Notes: generated from the sequence alone by a model not told the origin. 64,000 nt of DNA from Sulfitobacter aestuariivivens (GCF_014763045.1 NZ_JACTAG010000002.1:1240001-1304000), one strand, 5' to 3'. Positions 35,046 to 44,975 are shown, numbered from the stretch's first letter. Program-made: numbers and translations.

Positions 35046-36039
35046 CACACTGGCAATCAGCGCCTGGGAAATACAGCATTTGAAACGCCGGGTTCTATTT
35101 CTGCGGCGTGTCGCCAAGCCTTTTTCGATCCTCGGCTCTGCCCTAATGAGGGGCGTCCAACTGCCCCAACTTGTGCACCCCCATCTATCCGACCGCTATG
35201 ACATCCGGAGCTTTCCGTTTCACGCGAGTTTGGTCCCCGGACGAGCGCTTTCCGGGCTCTTGGCGAGAGGCGGGCCAAGACCGGTCGTAATTTTCACAAA
35301 GACGGCCACTTATGGTCTGACGGCTGCGCATGTCGAACAGTTGAAGGAATGTCGGGCCATCATCGGTGTGGACAGTGTCGATCTTCCGTTGGCCGAACTC
35401 GATTTGACGCTCTTCGACTTCCACATCGCGGCGTCGTTTGCTGCCCAACACGCCATTTGCAAACACTTGGCAAACGCGGGACTGTCCGAGCGACCGGTGG
35501 GCCTCGTTCATCATCACGCCGATCCGCGGCTGGCAAAAATTGCTTCCCGCACCGAAAACGGATTTCGCGCCGCCTATGTCGGAATGCCGGAAAACGCCAC
35601 AATTCCCGAGAGCCTGCAGTCGGATGTTGCGGTCCTGCACGCCAAGACCGGGCGTGACTTCGGACGAATACTTCCCGAGTTGCAGAAATACACGCTGCAT
35701 TTCGCGGTGCGCCCTCCCCGGGACAACGCGACTGCGCGTGGATACAAACCCTTCACAAAGGGCTTTACGGCGGCTGCTTGCAGGGCCAACATCATGGTGA
35801 ACAGGAGCGAAGACGATGCAGAACATCTACTTGGTGCCGACTACCCGTATTTCGTTGAAGGCGCGTCGGCCGATGCCATTGAAAACTGCTTCGAAGACGC
35901 ACGCAGCCATTACGGTGGTCCGGTGTGGAAAGACGCGCGTGATCGCGTGCAGAACATGCTGGAGTTGACGCGACCCGATCGCCTTGCGGGACAACTCCAC
36001 GAGATTATCGATACGGCGGTCCAAACTATTGGGGATTGA
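35026..36039 (+). CDS. Unassigned polysaccharide-cluster protein, possibly GT-B-like
   Basis: 337 residues if read from TTG at 35026; TTG at 35080 after GGGAAA is another possible start, giving 319. No strong motif. The C-terminal part ('GYKPFTKGFTAAACRANIMVNRSEDDAEHLLG') resembles the donor-side region of some GT-B glycosyltransferases, and 'FTKTATYGLTAAHVEQLKE' lies in the N-terminal half. I infer a glycosyltransferase-like fold from position and this region only. No membrane segment or signal peptide. Confidence 0.5.
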   Translation: MCRCGDDTLAISAWEIQHLKRRVLFLRRVAKPFSILGSALMRGVQLPQLVHPHLSDRYDIRSFPFHASLVPGRALSGLLARGGPRPVVIFTKTATYGLTAAHVEQLKECRAIIGVDSVDLPLAELDLTLFDFHIAASFAAQHAICKHLANAGLSERPVGLVHHHADPRLAKIASRTENGFRAAYVGMPENATIPESLQSDVAVLHAKTGRDFGRILPELQKYTLHFAVRPPRDNATARGYKPFTKGFTAAACRANIMVNRSEDDAEHLLGADYPYFVEGASADAIENCFEDARSHYGGPVWKDARDRVQNMLELTRPDRLAGQLHEIIDTAVQTIGD

Positions 36040-36050
36040 GAGAGCGCAGA

Positions 36051-36821
36051 ATGGATTGGGAAGAAGCTGGACGGCCAAACAAGGCGATGTGGCTCCTGGC
36101 CGAGAGCAAACCGGTTCGGCGGGTTCGAAAAGCAATAGGGAGAGTATTGGGCGTCGACCCATTCACTGGCGATACAAGATTCTACCAATTCGCACACGGA
36201 CGCCATCGCGCCACTCGAATTCAATTGGTCAACCACATGATTGCCGTAAATTCGTATTCGCGTTACCTCGAAATTGGCGTTCGATCCAGTGAAGCTATGC
36301 TCGAAGAAATACATTGCAAAAATCGTCTTGGTGTCGATCCCGATCCGAATGCCTCAGCGGACGTCTGCAAAACATCCGACGAGTTTTTTTTGAGCAACAA
36401 TCAGCAATTTGATATAGTATTCATCGACGGAAACCATACCGGCGATCAGGTCAGGCGAGATATCGAAAACAGCCTTGGTTGTCTGGCTCCCGGAGGAGTG
36501 ATCATGTTGCATGACATGAACCCGCCGACCAGATTCCATGCGCGTGGCAGTTACAAAGTCGATGGGAAGTATCCTGCTTGGAATGGCACCTCTTGGAAAG
36601 GATATGCTTGGGCGCGCGCCAATCGGCCTGATTTGACCATGTATGTTGTCGATACCGATTGGGGTGTCGGGCTTATTCACCCGGGTCGGCAAGAGACGAT
36701 TGACCTTCACGAACCGACATATTCCGACCTTTCAAAGAATAGAGGAAAACTACTCAACATTATCTCGGTCGGCGATTTCTTGAATAAGTATTCAAATCCG
36801 TTCCGCTTCGATCATGACTAA
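36051..36821 (+). CDS. Class I SAM methyltransferase (Methyltransf_24-like)
   Basis: 256 residues. 'SRYLEIGVRSSEAMLEE' is motif I, 'LGVDPDPNA' motif II, 'FDIVFIDGNHTGDQVRRDIENSL' and 'LAPGGVIMLHDMNPP' the later motifs of the Methyltransf_24 family. Probably acts on a sugar of the surface polysaccharide. Overlaps the flippase gene by 8 bp. Confidence 0.8.
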   Translation: MDWEEAGRPNKAMWLLAESKPVRRVRKAIGRVLGVDPFTGDTRFYQFAHGRHRATRIQLVNHMIAVNSYSRYLEIGVRSSEAMLEEIHCKNRLGVDPDPNASADVCKTSDEFFLSNNQQFDIVFIDGNHTGDQVRRDIENSLGCLAPGGVIMLHDMNPPTRFHARGSYKVDGKYPAWNGTSWKGYAWARANRPDLTMYVVDTDWGVGLIHPGRQETIDLHEPTYSDLSKNRGKLLNIISVGDFLNKYSNPFRFDHD

Positions 36822-38112
36822 CCGCGTCGGCCAATTTTCTCAGATCCTCCTGATACGGCTCTACGCGGCAGCCGCGAGTTTCTTGCTGACCCTTCTGCTG
36901 GGGCGTCTTCTGGGGCCCAGTGAATTCGGAGCCTATGTTTTTGCTATGGGCTGGGTCAGTATTGCGGTTCTTTTCACCACGTTCGGCTTTCACCATTTCG
37001 CCATACGTGCGATCCCACCGTTGATCGTGCGCGACCGGATGCCCGAAGCGATGGGCGTCGTGGTTTTCGCCACGGTTGCGATCACGCTTCTGGCGCTCGC
37101 AACCACCCTGTTCGCTCGCATGAACCTGGGGCTTTTCGCCACGGACCCGGCTCTACACGGCGCCGTGGCTGCCGCGACCCTTTTACTGCTACCGCGATCC
37201 TGGAACCTGTTGCGCACCGGTGTCCTTCAGGGGTTAGGACATCCGGTGGCTGGGCAGGTGCCGGAACGGCTGCTGGAACCGACGCTCCTGTTGATCGCGA
37301 TTGGCACCATTTATCTCGCGGGTTGGCCGGTTTCGGTGGAATCCGTTTTGTACCTGACCCTGGCGGCAATGATCGCCTCGCTGTTCCTGGGTATGGCTGC
37401 TCTTGTCAGAGCATTGCGCCGGATTGTCGTTCGCCCGGCCTTTGGTAACTGCGTCGAATGGGTTCGCGGCGCGTTCAAATCATCGCTTGTCTTCGCGGCG
37501 GGCACCGTACTTGGCGCGACTGACGTGGTGATGCTGGGATTGCTGTCCACGCCGGAGGAAACCGGGATTTACGGCGTGGCGGCGCGGTTCTTCCTGTTGA
37601 TGGGGCTGCCGTTTCATGCCGCCGGCGTCTATTTGTCACGGCCTGCAGCGGTTTGCTACGCCAATTCGGACAAGGCGGGTTTACAAGCCATCGCGGCGAA
37701 ATCTTCCAGCCGAACCCTTGTTGCCTGTATTGGGCTGGCAGTGCCCAGTACAATTGCCGCGGCTTTTGTCGAGCAGATCTTCGGATCGGGATTCGCGCCC
37801 GCCAGCCTTGCGATCGTCTTGCTTGTCTGGACGCGTGTCGCCTTGTCGGTCTTTGGAGAACCATCCGCGTTTCTTGCGAACACCGGACACGTCGGTCGGG
37901 TGAGTATGGTGATGCTTTTTGGTGCGGTATTGAACATTATCTTGAATGCAATTTTGGCAGGGCCATTTGGGGCCATGGGCGCTGCCATTGCCACGGCACT
38001 ATCGTATTCGGCCATGACACTCCTAATGACCCGTTTCTTGGAGAATTTTCTTGAAATTAAGGCTTTTAGCGCCTCGCTACTGTTGCAAGCGATTAAAGGT
38101 GATCGACGATGA
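36814..38112 (+). CDS. Wzx-like polysaccharide flippase (MOP superfamily)
   Basis: 432 residues with about twelve membrane helices. N-terminal 'LGRLLGPSEFGAYVFAMGWVSI' and C-terminal 'AGPFGAMGAAIATALSYSAM' follow the Wzx/PST family pattern. It would flip an undecaprenyl-linked repeat unit to the periplasm. No Wzy polymerase was recognised nearby. Confidence 0.85.
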   Translation: MTNRVGQFSQILLIRLYAAAASFLLTLLLGRLLGPSEFGAYVFAMGWVSIAVLFTTFGFHHFAIRAIPPLIVRDRMPEAMGVVVFATVAITLLALATTLFARMNLGLFATDPALHGAVAAATLLLLPRSWNLLRTGVLQGLGHPVAGQVPERLLEPTLLLIAIGTIYLAGWPVSVESVLYLTLAAMIASLFLGMAALVRALRRIVVRPAFGNCVEWVRGAFKSSLVFAAGTVLGATDVVMLGLLSTPEETGIYGVAARFFLLMGLPFHAAGVYLSRPAAVCYANSDKAGLQAIAAKSSSRTLVACIGLAVPSTIAAAFVEQIFGSGFAPASLAIVLLVWTRVALSVFGEPSAFLANTGHVGRVSMVMLFGAVLNIILNAILAGPFGAMGAAIATALSYSAMTLLMTRFLENFLEIKAFSASLLLQAIKGDRR

Positions 38113-39053
38113 GCCAATCCCGACAATCCGGTCAATCCCTCGTCGACATCGAGGAATTTTTGCGCTGCCCTGTCACTCATCAGCCGCTTATGCTCGACGA
38201 TGACAAAGCGGCGGGGGACAGCGCACGGAGGCCATTTGTCGCGGGTCAGCCCGTTCTCGTGGATTTCGAGAACAGCATTCTGGACCGGGACAGGTTCCTT
38301 TCGGGCAACGCGGACAGCTTGATCGAGAACCGCCGCCGCACGCGCCCCCTGTGGAAACGAGTGTTGCTCGGACAAAACCGGGTGACGCCGGCTTCAGCCC
38401 GTCAAATGTTGGAACTTCTGCGGAAGGACACTGATGCGCCCTTGATCCTGATCATCGGCGGAGGGACGATTAGCGATAGCGCGCAGGTGCTTTACGATTC
38501 CGAATGTGCGCGAATTATTTCATTCGATGTCTATGCATCGGATCACACCGATTTCATTGCCGATGCCCACGCGATCCCGTTACGGGATGAGTCGGTCGAT
38601 GCGGTTTGGGTAGAGGCGGTACTGGAGCATGTTCTGTCGCCGCATGTCGTTGTCGACGAAATCTGGCGGGTGTTGAAGCCAGGTGGCCTGGTCTATGCCG
38701 GCACACCCTTTCTGCAGCCTGTGCACGAACGCGCCTACGACTTTACCAGGTTCACCGAAAATGGACATCGGTGGCTATTCCGCCGGTTCTCGCTGATTGA
38801 TAGCGGGGTCGTCGCCGGCCCGGGAACAGCATTGTTTCAACTTTTGCGCTATTGCATGGGCGCTCTTGTCAGGAATCGCAGGCTGGGCTCGATGCTTGCC
38901 GCCCCGTTCTTCTGGCTCAGGGCCTTCGACCGAGCTAGCGACCGGAGACATGCAAGCGACGCCGCCAGCGGGGTCTATTTTCTCGGTCGCCGTTCGGACG
39001 TGCCACTGCGACCGCACGACATGCCCTCGGAATTCCGAGGCGTCCGACAATGA
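38109..39053 (+). CDS. Class I SAM methyltransferase (Methyltransf_11-like)
   Basis: 314 residues. An N-terminal Trm112-like stretch ('FLRCPVTHQPLML') precedes a methyltransferase domain with 'LILIIGGGTISDSAQVL', 'AHAIPLRDESVDAVWVEAVLEHV' and 'EIWRVLKPGGLVYAGTPF'. Coupled by ATGA overlaps to its two neighbours. Target presumably a glycan or lipid-linked sugar. Confidence 0.8.
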   Translation: MSQSRQSGQSLVDIEEFLRCPVTHQPLMLDDDKAAGDSARRPFVAGQPVLVDFENSILDRDRFLSGNADSLIENRRRTRPLWKRVLLGQNRVTPASARQMLELLRKDTDAPLILIIGGGTISDSAQVLYDSECARIISFDVYASDHTDFIADAHAIPLRDESVDAVWVEAVLEHVLSPHVVVDEIWRVLKPGGLVYAGTPFLQPVHERAYDFTRFTENGHRWLFRRFSLIDSGVVAGPGTALFQLLRYCMGALVRNRRLGSMLAAPFFWLRAFDRASDRRHASDAASGVYFLGRRSDVPLRPHDMPSEFRGVRQ

Positions 39054-40180
39054 CAAAACGTATCGCCATGGTTTCCGGCACGGCGTGGTATCTGTGGAAT
39101 TTCCGGCGCAATGTGATCAAGTACTTTGTAGAGAACGGCTGGCAAGTCGATGCCATTGCCGGCTCTGACGAATGGTCTGAACGCCTGTCCGATCTTCCGG
39201 GCGTCCGGTTTCACCACTGGGACGTTTCCCTTGATGGCGCTAATCCTGCGCTTGAGATGCTGGCACTGTCACGGATCACTCGGCATCTACGCCGAGCACG
39301 ACCGAACATCGTGTTCAACAACGGCATCAAGGCCAACGTCTATGGCGGCCTTGCCGCGAGATGGCTTTGCTTTCCATATGTGAACAACATCAGCGGTTTG
39401 GGAATGCGTATCCGTGAAGCAGATCGACTGGGCAGAATACTGGCGAAACTCTACGTTTTCGCTTCCGCACGGGCCAAGGCATTGCTCATTCAAAATAACG
39501 CCGACCTAGAATTTCTCAGTTCGAACGGATTGCCGGCAAATATTCCCACAGTCCGAACGATGGGCTCGGGCGTCGACCTTACTCATTTTAGGGCAGAGCA
39601 GATGCCCACAATTTCGCCTTTTAGATTTCTCTTTGTCGGCAGGTTACAATTTGACAAAGGCGTGGCCGATTTCGTGGAAGCCGCAAGGCGGATCCACCGG
39701 AACAATGTTTCGATCGAATGCACCGTCTTGGGGGACACTTATCATACCAACTCCGGAAGAATTCCTGATGCGTTACTCGGCGCATGGGAAAACGAGGGAA
39801 TTGTCAAATTCGTAGGCCGACGGGATGATATCAGACCATTTCTGGCGCGCTGTCACGCGCTTGTAATGCCTTCCCATGGTGGCGAGGGCATGCCCAAGGT
39901 AATTCTCGAAGCGGCGGCGTCGGGACGGCCCACAATCGTCAGCAATATCGACGGGTGTCGAGAAAGTGTCGTCCAGGGAAAGACTGGCTTTCTTGTCCCA
40001 CCTGGAGACGCGTTGGCGCTGGCGAGTGCCATGCAGGAATTCTGTGATCTCCCGGAAACCCGCCTCAAAGATATGTCACGGGCCGCGCGCGCCCACGCGA
40101 TCGCTCATTTTTCAGATGAGAGAATCTGCCGAATAAGCCTTTCACTTGCCGAAGCTGGGCTGATGCCCGGGCCAAGTTAG
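39050..40180 (+). CDS. GT4-family glycosyltransferase
   Basis: 376 residues. N-terminal 'MVSGTAWYLWNFRRNVIKYFVENGWQVD' and 'NGIKANVYGGLAARW' recall GT4 enzymes such as PglA/CapM, and the C-terminal half has 'FLFVGRLQFDKGVADFVEAA' and 'MPSHGGEGMPKVILEAAASG'. It likely adds a sugar to the lipid-linked repeat unit. Last gene of the cluster; a truncated IS3 element begins about 100 bp on. Confidence 0.88.
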   Translation: MTKRIAMVSGTAWYLWNFRRNVIKYFVENGWQVDAIAGSDEWSERLSDLPGVRFHHWDVSLDGANPALEMLALSRITRHLRRARPNIVFNNGIKANVYGGLAARWLCFPYVNNISGLGMRIREADRLGRILAKLYVFASARAKALLIQNNADLEFLSSNGLPANIPTVRTMGSGVDLTHFRAEQMPTISPFRFLFVGRLQFDKGVADFVEAARRIHRNNVSIECTVLGDTYHTNSGRIPDALLGAWENEGIVKFVGRRDDIRPFLARCHALVMPSHGGEGMPKVILEAAASGRPTIVSNIDGCRESVVQGKTGFLVPPGDALALASAMQEFCDLPETRLKDMSRAARAHAIAHFSDERICRISLSLAEAGLMPGPS

Positions 40181-40275
40181 AAAATTTCTGGATGTCAAAT
40201 GGATTGCGCCCCTGGGGGCGGACAGATTGAGTAAGTTGATTTGACCGGGAGCGGGCTTTCAGAGAAAGAAAGCCC

Positions 40276-40542
40276 ATGCCGAGACGCCATCGTAGTCATA
40301 GAACCGAGTGTAAAAGTCAGGTCTTTGCCGAATATCATGCCGGGGAAGGCCTACATGCTCTCGGTCGCCGCCATGACCTCTCTCGAAACCTGATCCACAT
40401 CTGGATCAAGAAGGCGGAGGCCGGTTCGTTCGATGAAAGCGCGGCTGCAGCCGAACTTCTCGCAGACTACGAGGCGCGAGTCGCTGCCCTCGCGCGGCTT
40501 GTCGGAAGGCAGGCGCTCGAGATCGAGTTTCAAAAGGGGGCT
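40276..40542 (+). pseudogene. IS3-family OrfA, truncated
   Basis: 'MPRRHRSHRTECKSQVFAEY' with HTH 'GRRHDLSRNLIHIWIKKAE' and 'ALARLVGRQALEIEFQKGA' match IS3 OrfA. Homology stops at about 40542, after which the frame runs on through unrelated sequence (to 40701) made from the reverse complement of an integrase. OrfB is absent. Confidence 0.8.
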
Positions 40543-40567
40543 GCGCGCTCCAGACTCTCGCAGAAAA

Positions 40568-41180
40568 GCGCGCGTAAATCCGTGGCAGGTCCAGGAGCAC
40601 GCATCGTCACCATAGCGAGTGGGAAAACCGCTGAGATAGTCGCGCGCAGCTTCTTGGCCGTTTCGCGGCGGCCACTGCGTTCTATGGGTTTCAGAAGGTG
40701 AAGGAGCTCCGCTGCGTTGATCTGGTCAATGGGACGGTTGTGTATCGGCTTTGCCAGGTTGTCGATGTGCCAGCGCATCTAGCGCAAGGTAGCAAAAGCC
40801 AAACCGCGATCAACTAAGTTGTCGTGGTATTCGTCTGCGATCTCTTTGAAGGTCATACGCGCTTTGACATGGGCGTCTATGCTATCGACCTTTTTCTGGA
40901 CGGATGGGTCTGTGCCGGTCTCAACGAGGCGCTTTGCATCATCTCGACGCCTTCTGGCATCCGCTAGGGTGACTATTGGGTACTTGCCACGACTCAAAAG
41001 CTTTTCTCGGCCCATGAATCGGTAGCGAAACTGCCAGAGTTTTGCACCAGTCGGCTTCACCAGCACATGTAGGCCCAAACCGTCACACAGGCGAAACGGC
41101 TTATCTTTCTGTTTTGCTCCGCGAATTTGCAGGTCAGATAAGGGTATTGCGGGTATCGAATCTCCCTGTTTGGCGAACAA
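40568..41180 (-). pseudogene. P4-type tyrosine integrase, N-terminal remnant with amber stop
   Basis: The start resembles P4-like integrases ('LSDLQIRGAKQKDKPFRLCDGLGLHVLVKP', 'YPIVTLADARRRRDDAKRLV'). A TAG at 40779-40781 interrupts 'RGLAFATLR-MRWHIDNLAK' in frame, and the remaining sequence ('INAAELLHLLKPIERSGRRETAKKLRATI') stops at about 40568 against the IS3 remnant. The catalytic tyrosine domain is missing. Located just 3' of tRNA-Leu on the same strand, the normal site for such integrases. Confidence 0.85.
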
Positions 41181-41310
41181 CGCGCTGTTACCCGCATGGA
41201 TACCCGCAAAAGCATGCTATTGTGCGTGTATCGAGGTTCATCTATGAGCAGGAGAACAGTGTATAATTCGTTGTTTTTCAACGATTTTGATAAGCTATGT
41301 TCGGGATGTA

Positions 41311-41396
41311 TGGTGCCCAGGAGAGGACTCGAACCTCCACACCGTTGCCAGTACTAGCACCTGAAGCTAGCGCGTCTACCATTCCGCCACCTGGGC
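41311..41396 (-). tRNA. tRNA-Leu (anticodon CAG)
   Basis: The minus strand from 41396 folds into a class II tRNA: acceptor GCCCAGG pairing with CCTGGGC, anticodon stem CTAGC/GCTAG around loop TTCAGGT (anticodon CAG), a long variable arm, T arm GGTTCGAGTCC, and an encoded CCA (41313-41311). The integrase remnant lies 130 bp beyond its 3' end. Upstream sequence (41397-41564) shows no other gene. Confidence 0.95.
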
Positions 41397-41564
41397 ACGT
41401 GAGCCGTGCATGTAAGGACGTGGGCGGGGGGTGTCAATTGTAAATCGGTCGAAGTACCGGTGATTCCGCTCCTCTGGCTGTAGGACGCAGGCGATTGCGG
41501 CTTGTCCGGCGCGGGGTGGGGCGGTACATCACTTGGGCAGCGGTTCTCACGCAGGAGGTGCGAC

Positions 41565-42551
41565 ATGTCAAACTTGGTCACGATCTATGGCGGCTCAGGG
41601 TTTGTTGGGCGCTATATTGCGCGACGCATGGCCAAGGCGGGTTGGCGCGTGCGTGTGGCCGTGAGGCGCCCGAACGAGGCGTTGTTCGTGCGGCCCTATG
41701 GTGTTGTCGGACAGGTCGAGCCAGTGCTGTGTAATATCCGCGATGACGCCTCAGTGCGTGAGGTATTAAAGGGTGCTGATGTGGTTGTGAACTGCGTTGG
41801 TATCCTGGCCGAAAGCGGCAAGAACAGGTTCGAGGCCGTGCAGGCCGAGGGGGCCACGCGCGTTGCCCGGATGGCAGCTGCGGAAGGCGTGGCACGGATG
41901 GTTCAGATATCAGCCATCGGGGCCGATACAGAGGCTGAGAGCGACTATGCGCGTACCAAAGGCATGGGAGAAGAAGGGGTGCTCAAGCACATGCCCGATG
42001 CCCATATCCTGCGGCCTTCGATTATGTTTGGATCGGAAGATGAATTCTTTAACCGCTTTGCGGGCATGACACGGATGGGTCCGGTGCTGCCGATTGCCGG
42101 CGGAGAGACGCGGTTTCAGCCGGTTTACGTGGATGACGTTGCTGCCGCGGCTGAGAAATGCATCACCGGCAAGGCGGCCCCGGGCATTTACGAGTTGGGC
42201 GGGCCGGATGTGGAGACCATGCGCGCGCTGATGGCGCGGATGCTGGGGGTTATCAACCGTCGTCGTCTGGTGATCAACATGCCCAATTTTGTGGCGCGGA
42301 TGATGGCCTTTGGGTTTGATATGCTGCAGGCGGTCACGCTCGGGCTGTTTTCGAACACGCTGTTGACGCGGGACCAGTTGATCAATCTGCAGGTCGATAA
42401 CGTGGTGGCTGAGGGTGCCAGGGGGCTGGAGGATCTGGGGATCAAACCGACCACAATGGAATCTGTTTTGCCGGAGTATCTGTGGCGATTTCGTCCGTCG
42501 GGGCAGTTTGATGCCATCAAGAAGTCTGCGCGGAACCTGCGCGAAAGCTGA
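41565..42551 (+). CDS. NDUFA9-like NAD(P)-binding SDR protein
   Basis: 328 residues. Rossmann motif '[21 protein letters not shown]' and '[17 protein letters not shown]' with '[22 protein letters not shown]' place it in the atypical extended SDRs related to complex I subunit NDUFA9, widespread in alphaproteobacteria. It may assist complex I assembly or quinone metabolism. AGGAGG precedes the ATG. Overlaps uppP by one base. Confidence 0.85.
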   Translation: MSNLVTIYGGSGFVGRYIARRMAKAGWRVRVAVRRPNEALFVRPYGVVGQVEPVLCNIRDDASVREVLKGADVVVNCVGILAESGKNRFEAVQAEGATRVARMAAAEGVARMVQISAIGADTEAESDYARTKGMGEEGVLKHMPDAHILRPSIMFGSEDEFFNRFAGMTRMGPVLPIAGGETRFQPVYVDDVAAAAEKCITGKAAPGIYELGGPDVETMRALMARMLGVINRRRLVINMPNFVARMMAFGFDMLQAVTLGLFSNTLLTRDQLINLQVDNVVAEGARGLEDLGIKPTTMESVLPEYLWRFRPSGQFDAIKKSARNLRES

Positions 42552-43351
42552 TGGATCAATCAACGACGCTGGTCGCGGCCTTTCTGGGGCTGGTTGAAGG
42601 GCTTACGGAATTCATTCCGGTTTCATCGACGGGTCATCTGCTGCTGGCAGGGCATTTTCTGGGATTTGAGAGTGCGGGCAAGACATTCGAGGTGGTGATC
42701 CAGCTGGGCGCGGTGCTGGCCATCCTGACGGTTTATGCGGGTCGCTTGTGGGCTGTGTTCAGCGCGGCACCGTATGACCCGCAGGCGCGGCGATTCATCC
42801 TGTCGGTGTTGATTGCCTTTCTGCCAGCGGTCGTGATTGGCGTGCTGGCGCATGATTTCATCAAGACTGTTCTGTTCGAAACGCCGATGCTGATCGCGAT
42901 CATGTTGATCCTTGGCGGCTTTGTTTTGTTGGTGGTGGACCGTATCGCGCCAGAGCCAAGACATGAAGATGCGATGGCGTTTCCCCTTTTGATGGCGCTG
43001 AAAATCGGGTTTATCCAGTGCCTTGCCATGATCCCGGGCACGTCCCGATCGGGGGCGACGATCGTGGGGGCCTTGCTGCTGGGGGCCAGCAAACGGTCTG
43101 CGGCGGAGTTTTCGTTTTTCCTGTCGATGCCCACGATGGCCGGGGCGTTTGCCTATGATCTTTATCAGAACCGGGATGTGCTGGATGCGTCGGCGATGGG
43201 CGAGATCGCGGTTGGCTTTGCCATGGCGTTTGTGTCTGCGGTGTTGGTGGTGCGCTGGTTACTGGGCTACGTCAGCAAGCATGGATATGCGCTTTTCGGG
43301 TACTGGCGAATCGTGGTTGGGGTTATCGCAGTGATTGGATTGAGCATTTAG
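42551..43351 (+). CDS. uppP: Undecaprenyl-diphosphatase
   Basis: 266 residues, eight membrane helices. The BacA/UppP motifs '[18 protein letters not shown]' (residues 17-34) and '[17 protein letters not shown]' (about 160) are complete. It recycles undecaprenyl diphosphate for cell-wall and polysaccharide synthesis. A 10-bp hairpin starts at its stop codon. Confidence 0.95.
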   Translation: MDQSTTLVAAFLGLVEGLTEFIPVSSTGHLLLAGHFLGFESAGKTFEVVIQLGAVLAILTVYAGRLWAVFSAAPYDPQARRFILSVLIAFLPAVVIGVLAHDFIKTVLFETPMLIAIMLILGGFVLLVVDRIAPEPRHEDAMAFPLLMALKIGFIQCLAMIPGTSRSGATIVGALLLGASKRSAAEFSFFLSMPTMAGAFAYDLYQNRDVLDASAMGEIAVGFAMAFVSAVLVVRWLLGYVSKHGYALFGYWRIVVGVIAVIGLSI

Positions 43352-43369
43352 GACCGGATCGGTCCTAAA
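43347..43369. terminator. Hairpin over the uppP stop codon
   Basis: Perfect 10-bp stem TTTAGGACCG / CGGTCCTAAA around GAT. Its first arm includes the uppP TAG. It is not followed by a U run on the plus strand, so its role as a terminator is uncertain; protecting the message end is possible. Confidence 0.5.
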
Positions 43370-43502
43370 AATTGCATCGCAGGCGCAGAAAAAGGTCACT
43401 TAAGCTGACATAATGTCATAATGGGTCAGTAATGCTGTCTTTTATGCGTTGCCTCTTTCGATTATTCGGAGGGCTCCAATTCTATCAGGGGCGCAGTCGG
43501 CC

Positions 43503-44975
43503 ATGGCGAAACAACCTATGCTCAAGTTCGTGGATGTTGACCGGGATATGCCCGAAAAGCGTCCGCCAGACCTACGGCGAAATGATTTCAATGAAATCTA
43601 TGCGGAGTACGCGGATGCCAAGGCCAAGGAGCAATCCGGGCGGTGCAGTCAGTGCGGTGTACCGTATTGCCAGAGCCATTGCCCGCTGCACAACAACATC
43701 CCCGACTGGCTGCGTCTGACGGCAGAGGGGCGCTTGCAAGAGGCTTATGAGCTGAGCCAGGCGACCAATACATTTCCGGAGATCTGTGGCCGTATCTGCC
43801 CGCAGGACCGTCTGTGCGAAGGCAATTGCGTGATCGAACAATCGGGTCATGGCACTGTTACCATCGGGTCGATCGAGAAATACATTACCGATACCGCCTG
43901 GGAAAAGGGCTGGGTGCAGCCGATTACAGCACGCGAGGAACGGACCGAGAGCGTTGGAATCATCGGCGCGGGACCGGGCGGGCTGGCGGCGGCGGATGTC
44001 TTGCGTCGGGCGGGTGTGCAGGTCACGATCTATGATCGCTATGACCGTGCGGGCGGCCTTCTGACCTATGGCATCCCGGGCTTCAAGCTGGAAAAAGACG
44101 TGGTGATGCGGCGCAACCAGCAGTTGGAAGACGGTGGTGTAACCTTTGAGCTGAATTGCGATGTGGATGCGGATATCTGGCAGACGATCCGGGCGGATCA
44201 TGATGCGGTGATCATCGCGACAGGTGTTTACAAGTCGCGGGCGCTGGATGTGCATGGCAGCAGCGCGGAGGGTGTCGTGCGTGCCATTGATTTCCTCACC
44301 GCAAGCAACCGAAAAAGCTTTGGCGATGAGGTGGATGCCTTCGATAGTGGCAAGCTGAATGCCGAAGGCAAAAAGGTTGTCGTGATCGGCGGCGGCGACA
44401 CGGCGATGGACTGCGTGCGCACGTCAGTGCGTCAGGGTGCGGAAAGCGTGAAGTGTCTTTATCGTCGCGACCGGGCCAACATGCCCGGCAGCCAGCGCGA
44501 AGTGAAAAATGCCGAGGAAGAAGGCGTGATTTTCGAGTGGCTTACCGCCCCCAAGGGGTTCACCACCGACCTGCGCGTGACAGATGCAAGTGATACATCT
44601 GCAGTATCGGGCCCGGTACGGGGTGTGATGGTGGAAAAGATGCGTCTGGGCCAGCCCGATGTCTCTGGCCGACAGGCGCCCGAGTTGATCGAGGGCTCTG
44701 ACTATATCGAAGAGGCGGATCTGGTGATCATGGCGCTGGGATTCGAGCCTGAAGACCTGCCCACGCTGTGGGATGAACCGGACCTGCCCGTAAACCGCTG
44801 GGGAACGATCAAGGCGGACTATGTCACGGGTGCCACATCGCTTGATGGGGTCTATGCCGTTGGCGATATCGTGCGGGGCGCAAGCCTTGTCGTCTGGGCG
44901 ATCAAGGACGGGCGCGATTGTGCCGAAGCCATCCTTGAACGGCTGGATGCGCCTTCTGCAATGGCGGCGGAATAG
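43503..44975 (+). CDS. gltD: Glutamate synthase (NADPH) small subunit
   Basis: 490 residues. N-terminal Fe-S domain 'SGRCSQCGVPYCQSHCPLHNNIPDW' with further cysteines in 'ICGRICPQDRLCEGNC', then FAD-binding 'GIIGAGPGGLAAADVL' and NADPH-binding 'VVVIGGGDTAMDC' motifs. It feeds electrons to GltB for glutamate formation from glutamine and 2-oxoglutarate. ATG at 43503 is chosen because the family starts at this 'MAKQPML'. Four other genes or repeats separate it from gltB. Confidence 0.95.
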   Translation: MAKQPMLKFVDVDRDMPEKRPPDLRRNDFNEIYAEYADAKAKEQSGRCSQCGVPYCQSHCPLHNNIPDWLRLTAEGRLQEAYELSQATNTFPEICGRICPQDRLCEGNCVIEQSGHGTVTIGSIEKYITDTAWEKGWVQPITAREERTESVGIIGAGPGGLAAADVLRRAGVQVTIYDRYDRAGGLLTYGIPGFKLEKDVVMRRNQQLEDGGVTFELNCDVDADIWQTIRADHDAVIIATGVYKSRALDVHGSSAEGVVRAIDFLTASNRKSFGDEVDAFDSGKLNAEGKKVVVIGGGDTAMDCVRTSVRQGAESVKCLYRRDRANMPGSQREVKNAEEEGVIFEWLTAPKGFTTDLRVTDASDTSAVSGPVRGVMVEKMRLGQPDVSGRQAPELIEGSDYIEEADLVIMALGFEPEDLPTLWDEPDLPVNRWGTIKADYVTGATSLDGVYAVGDIVRGASLVVWAIKDGRDCAEAILERLDAPSAMAAE

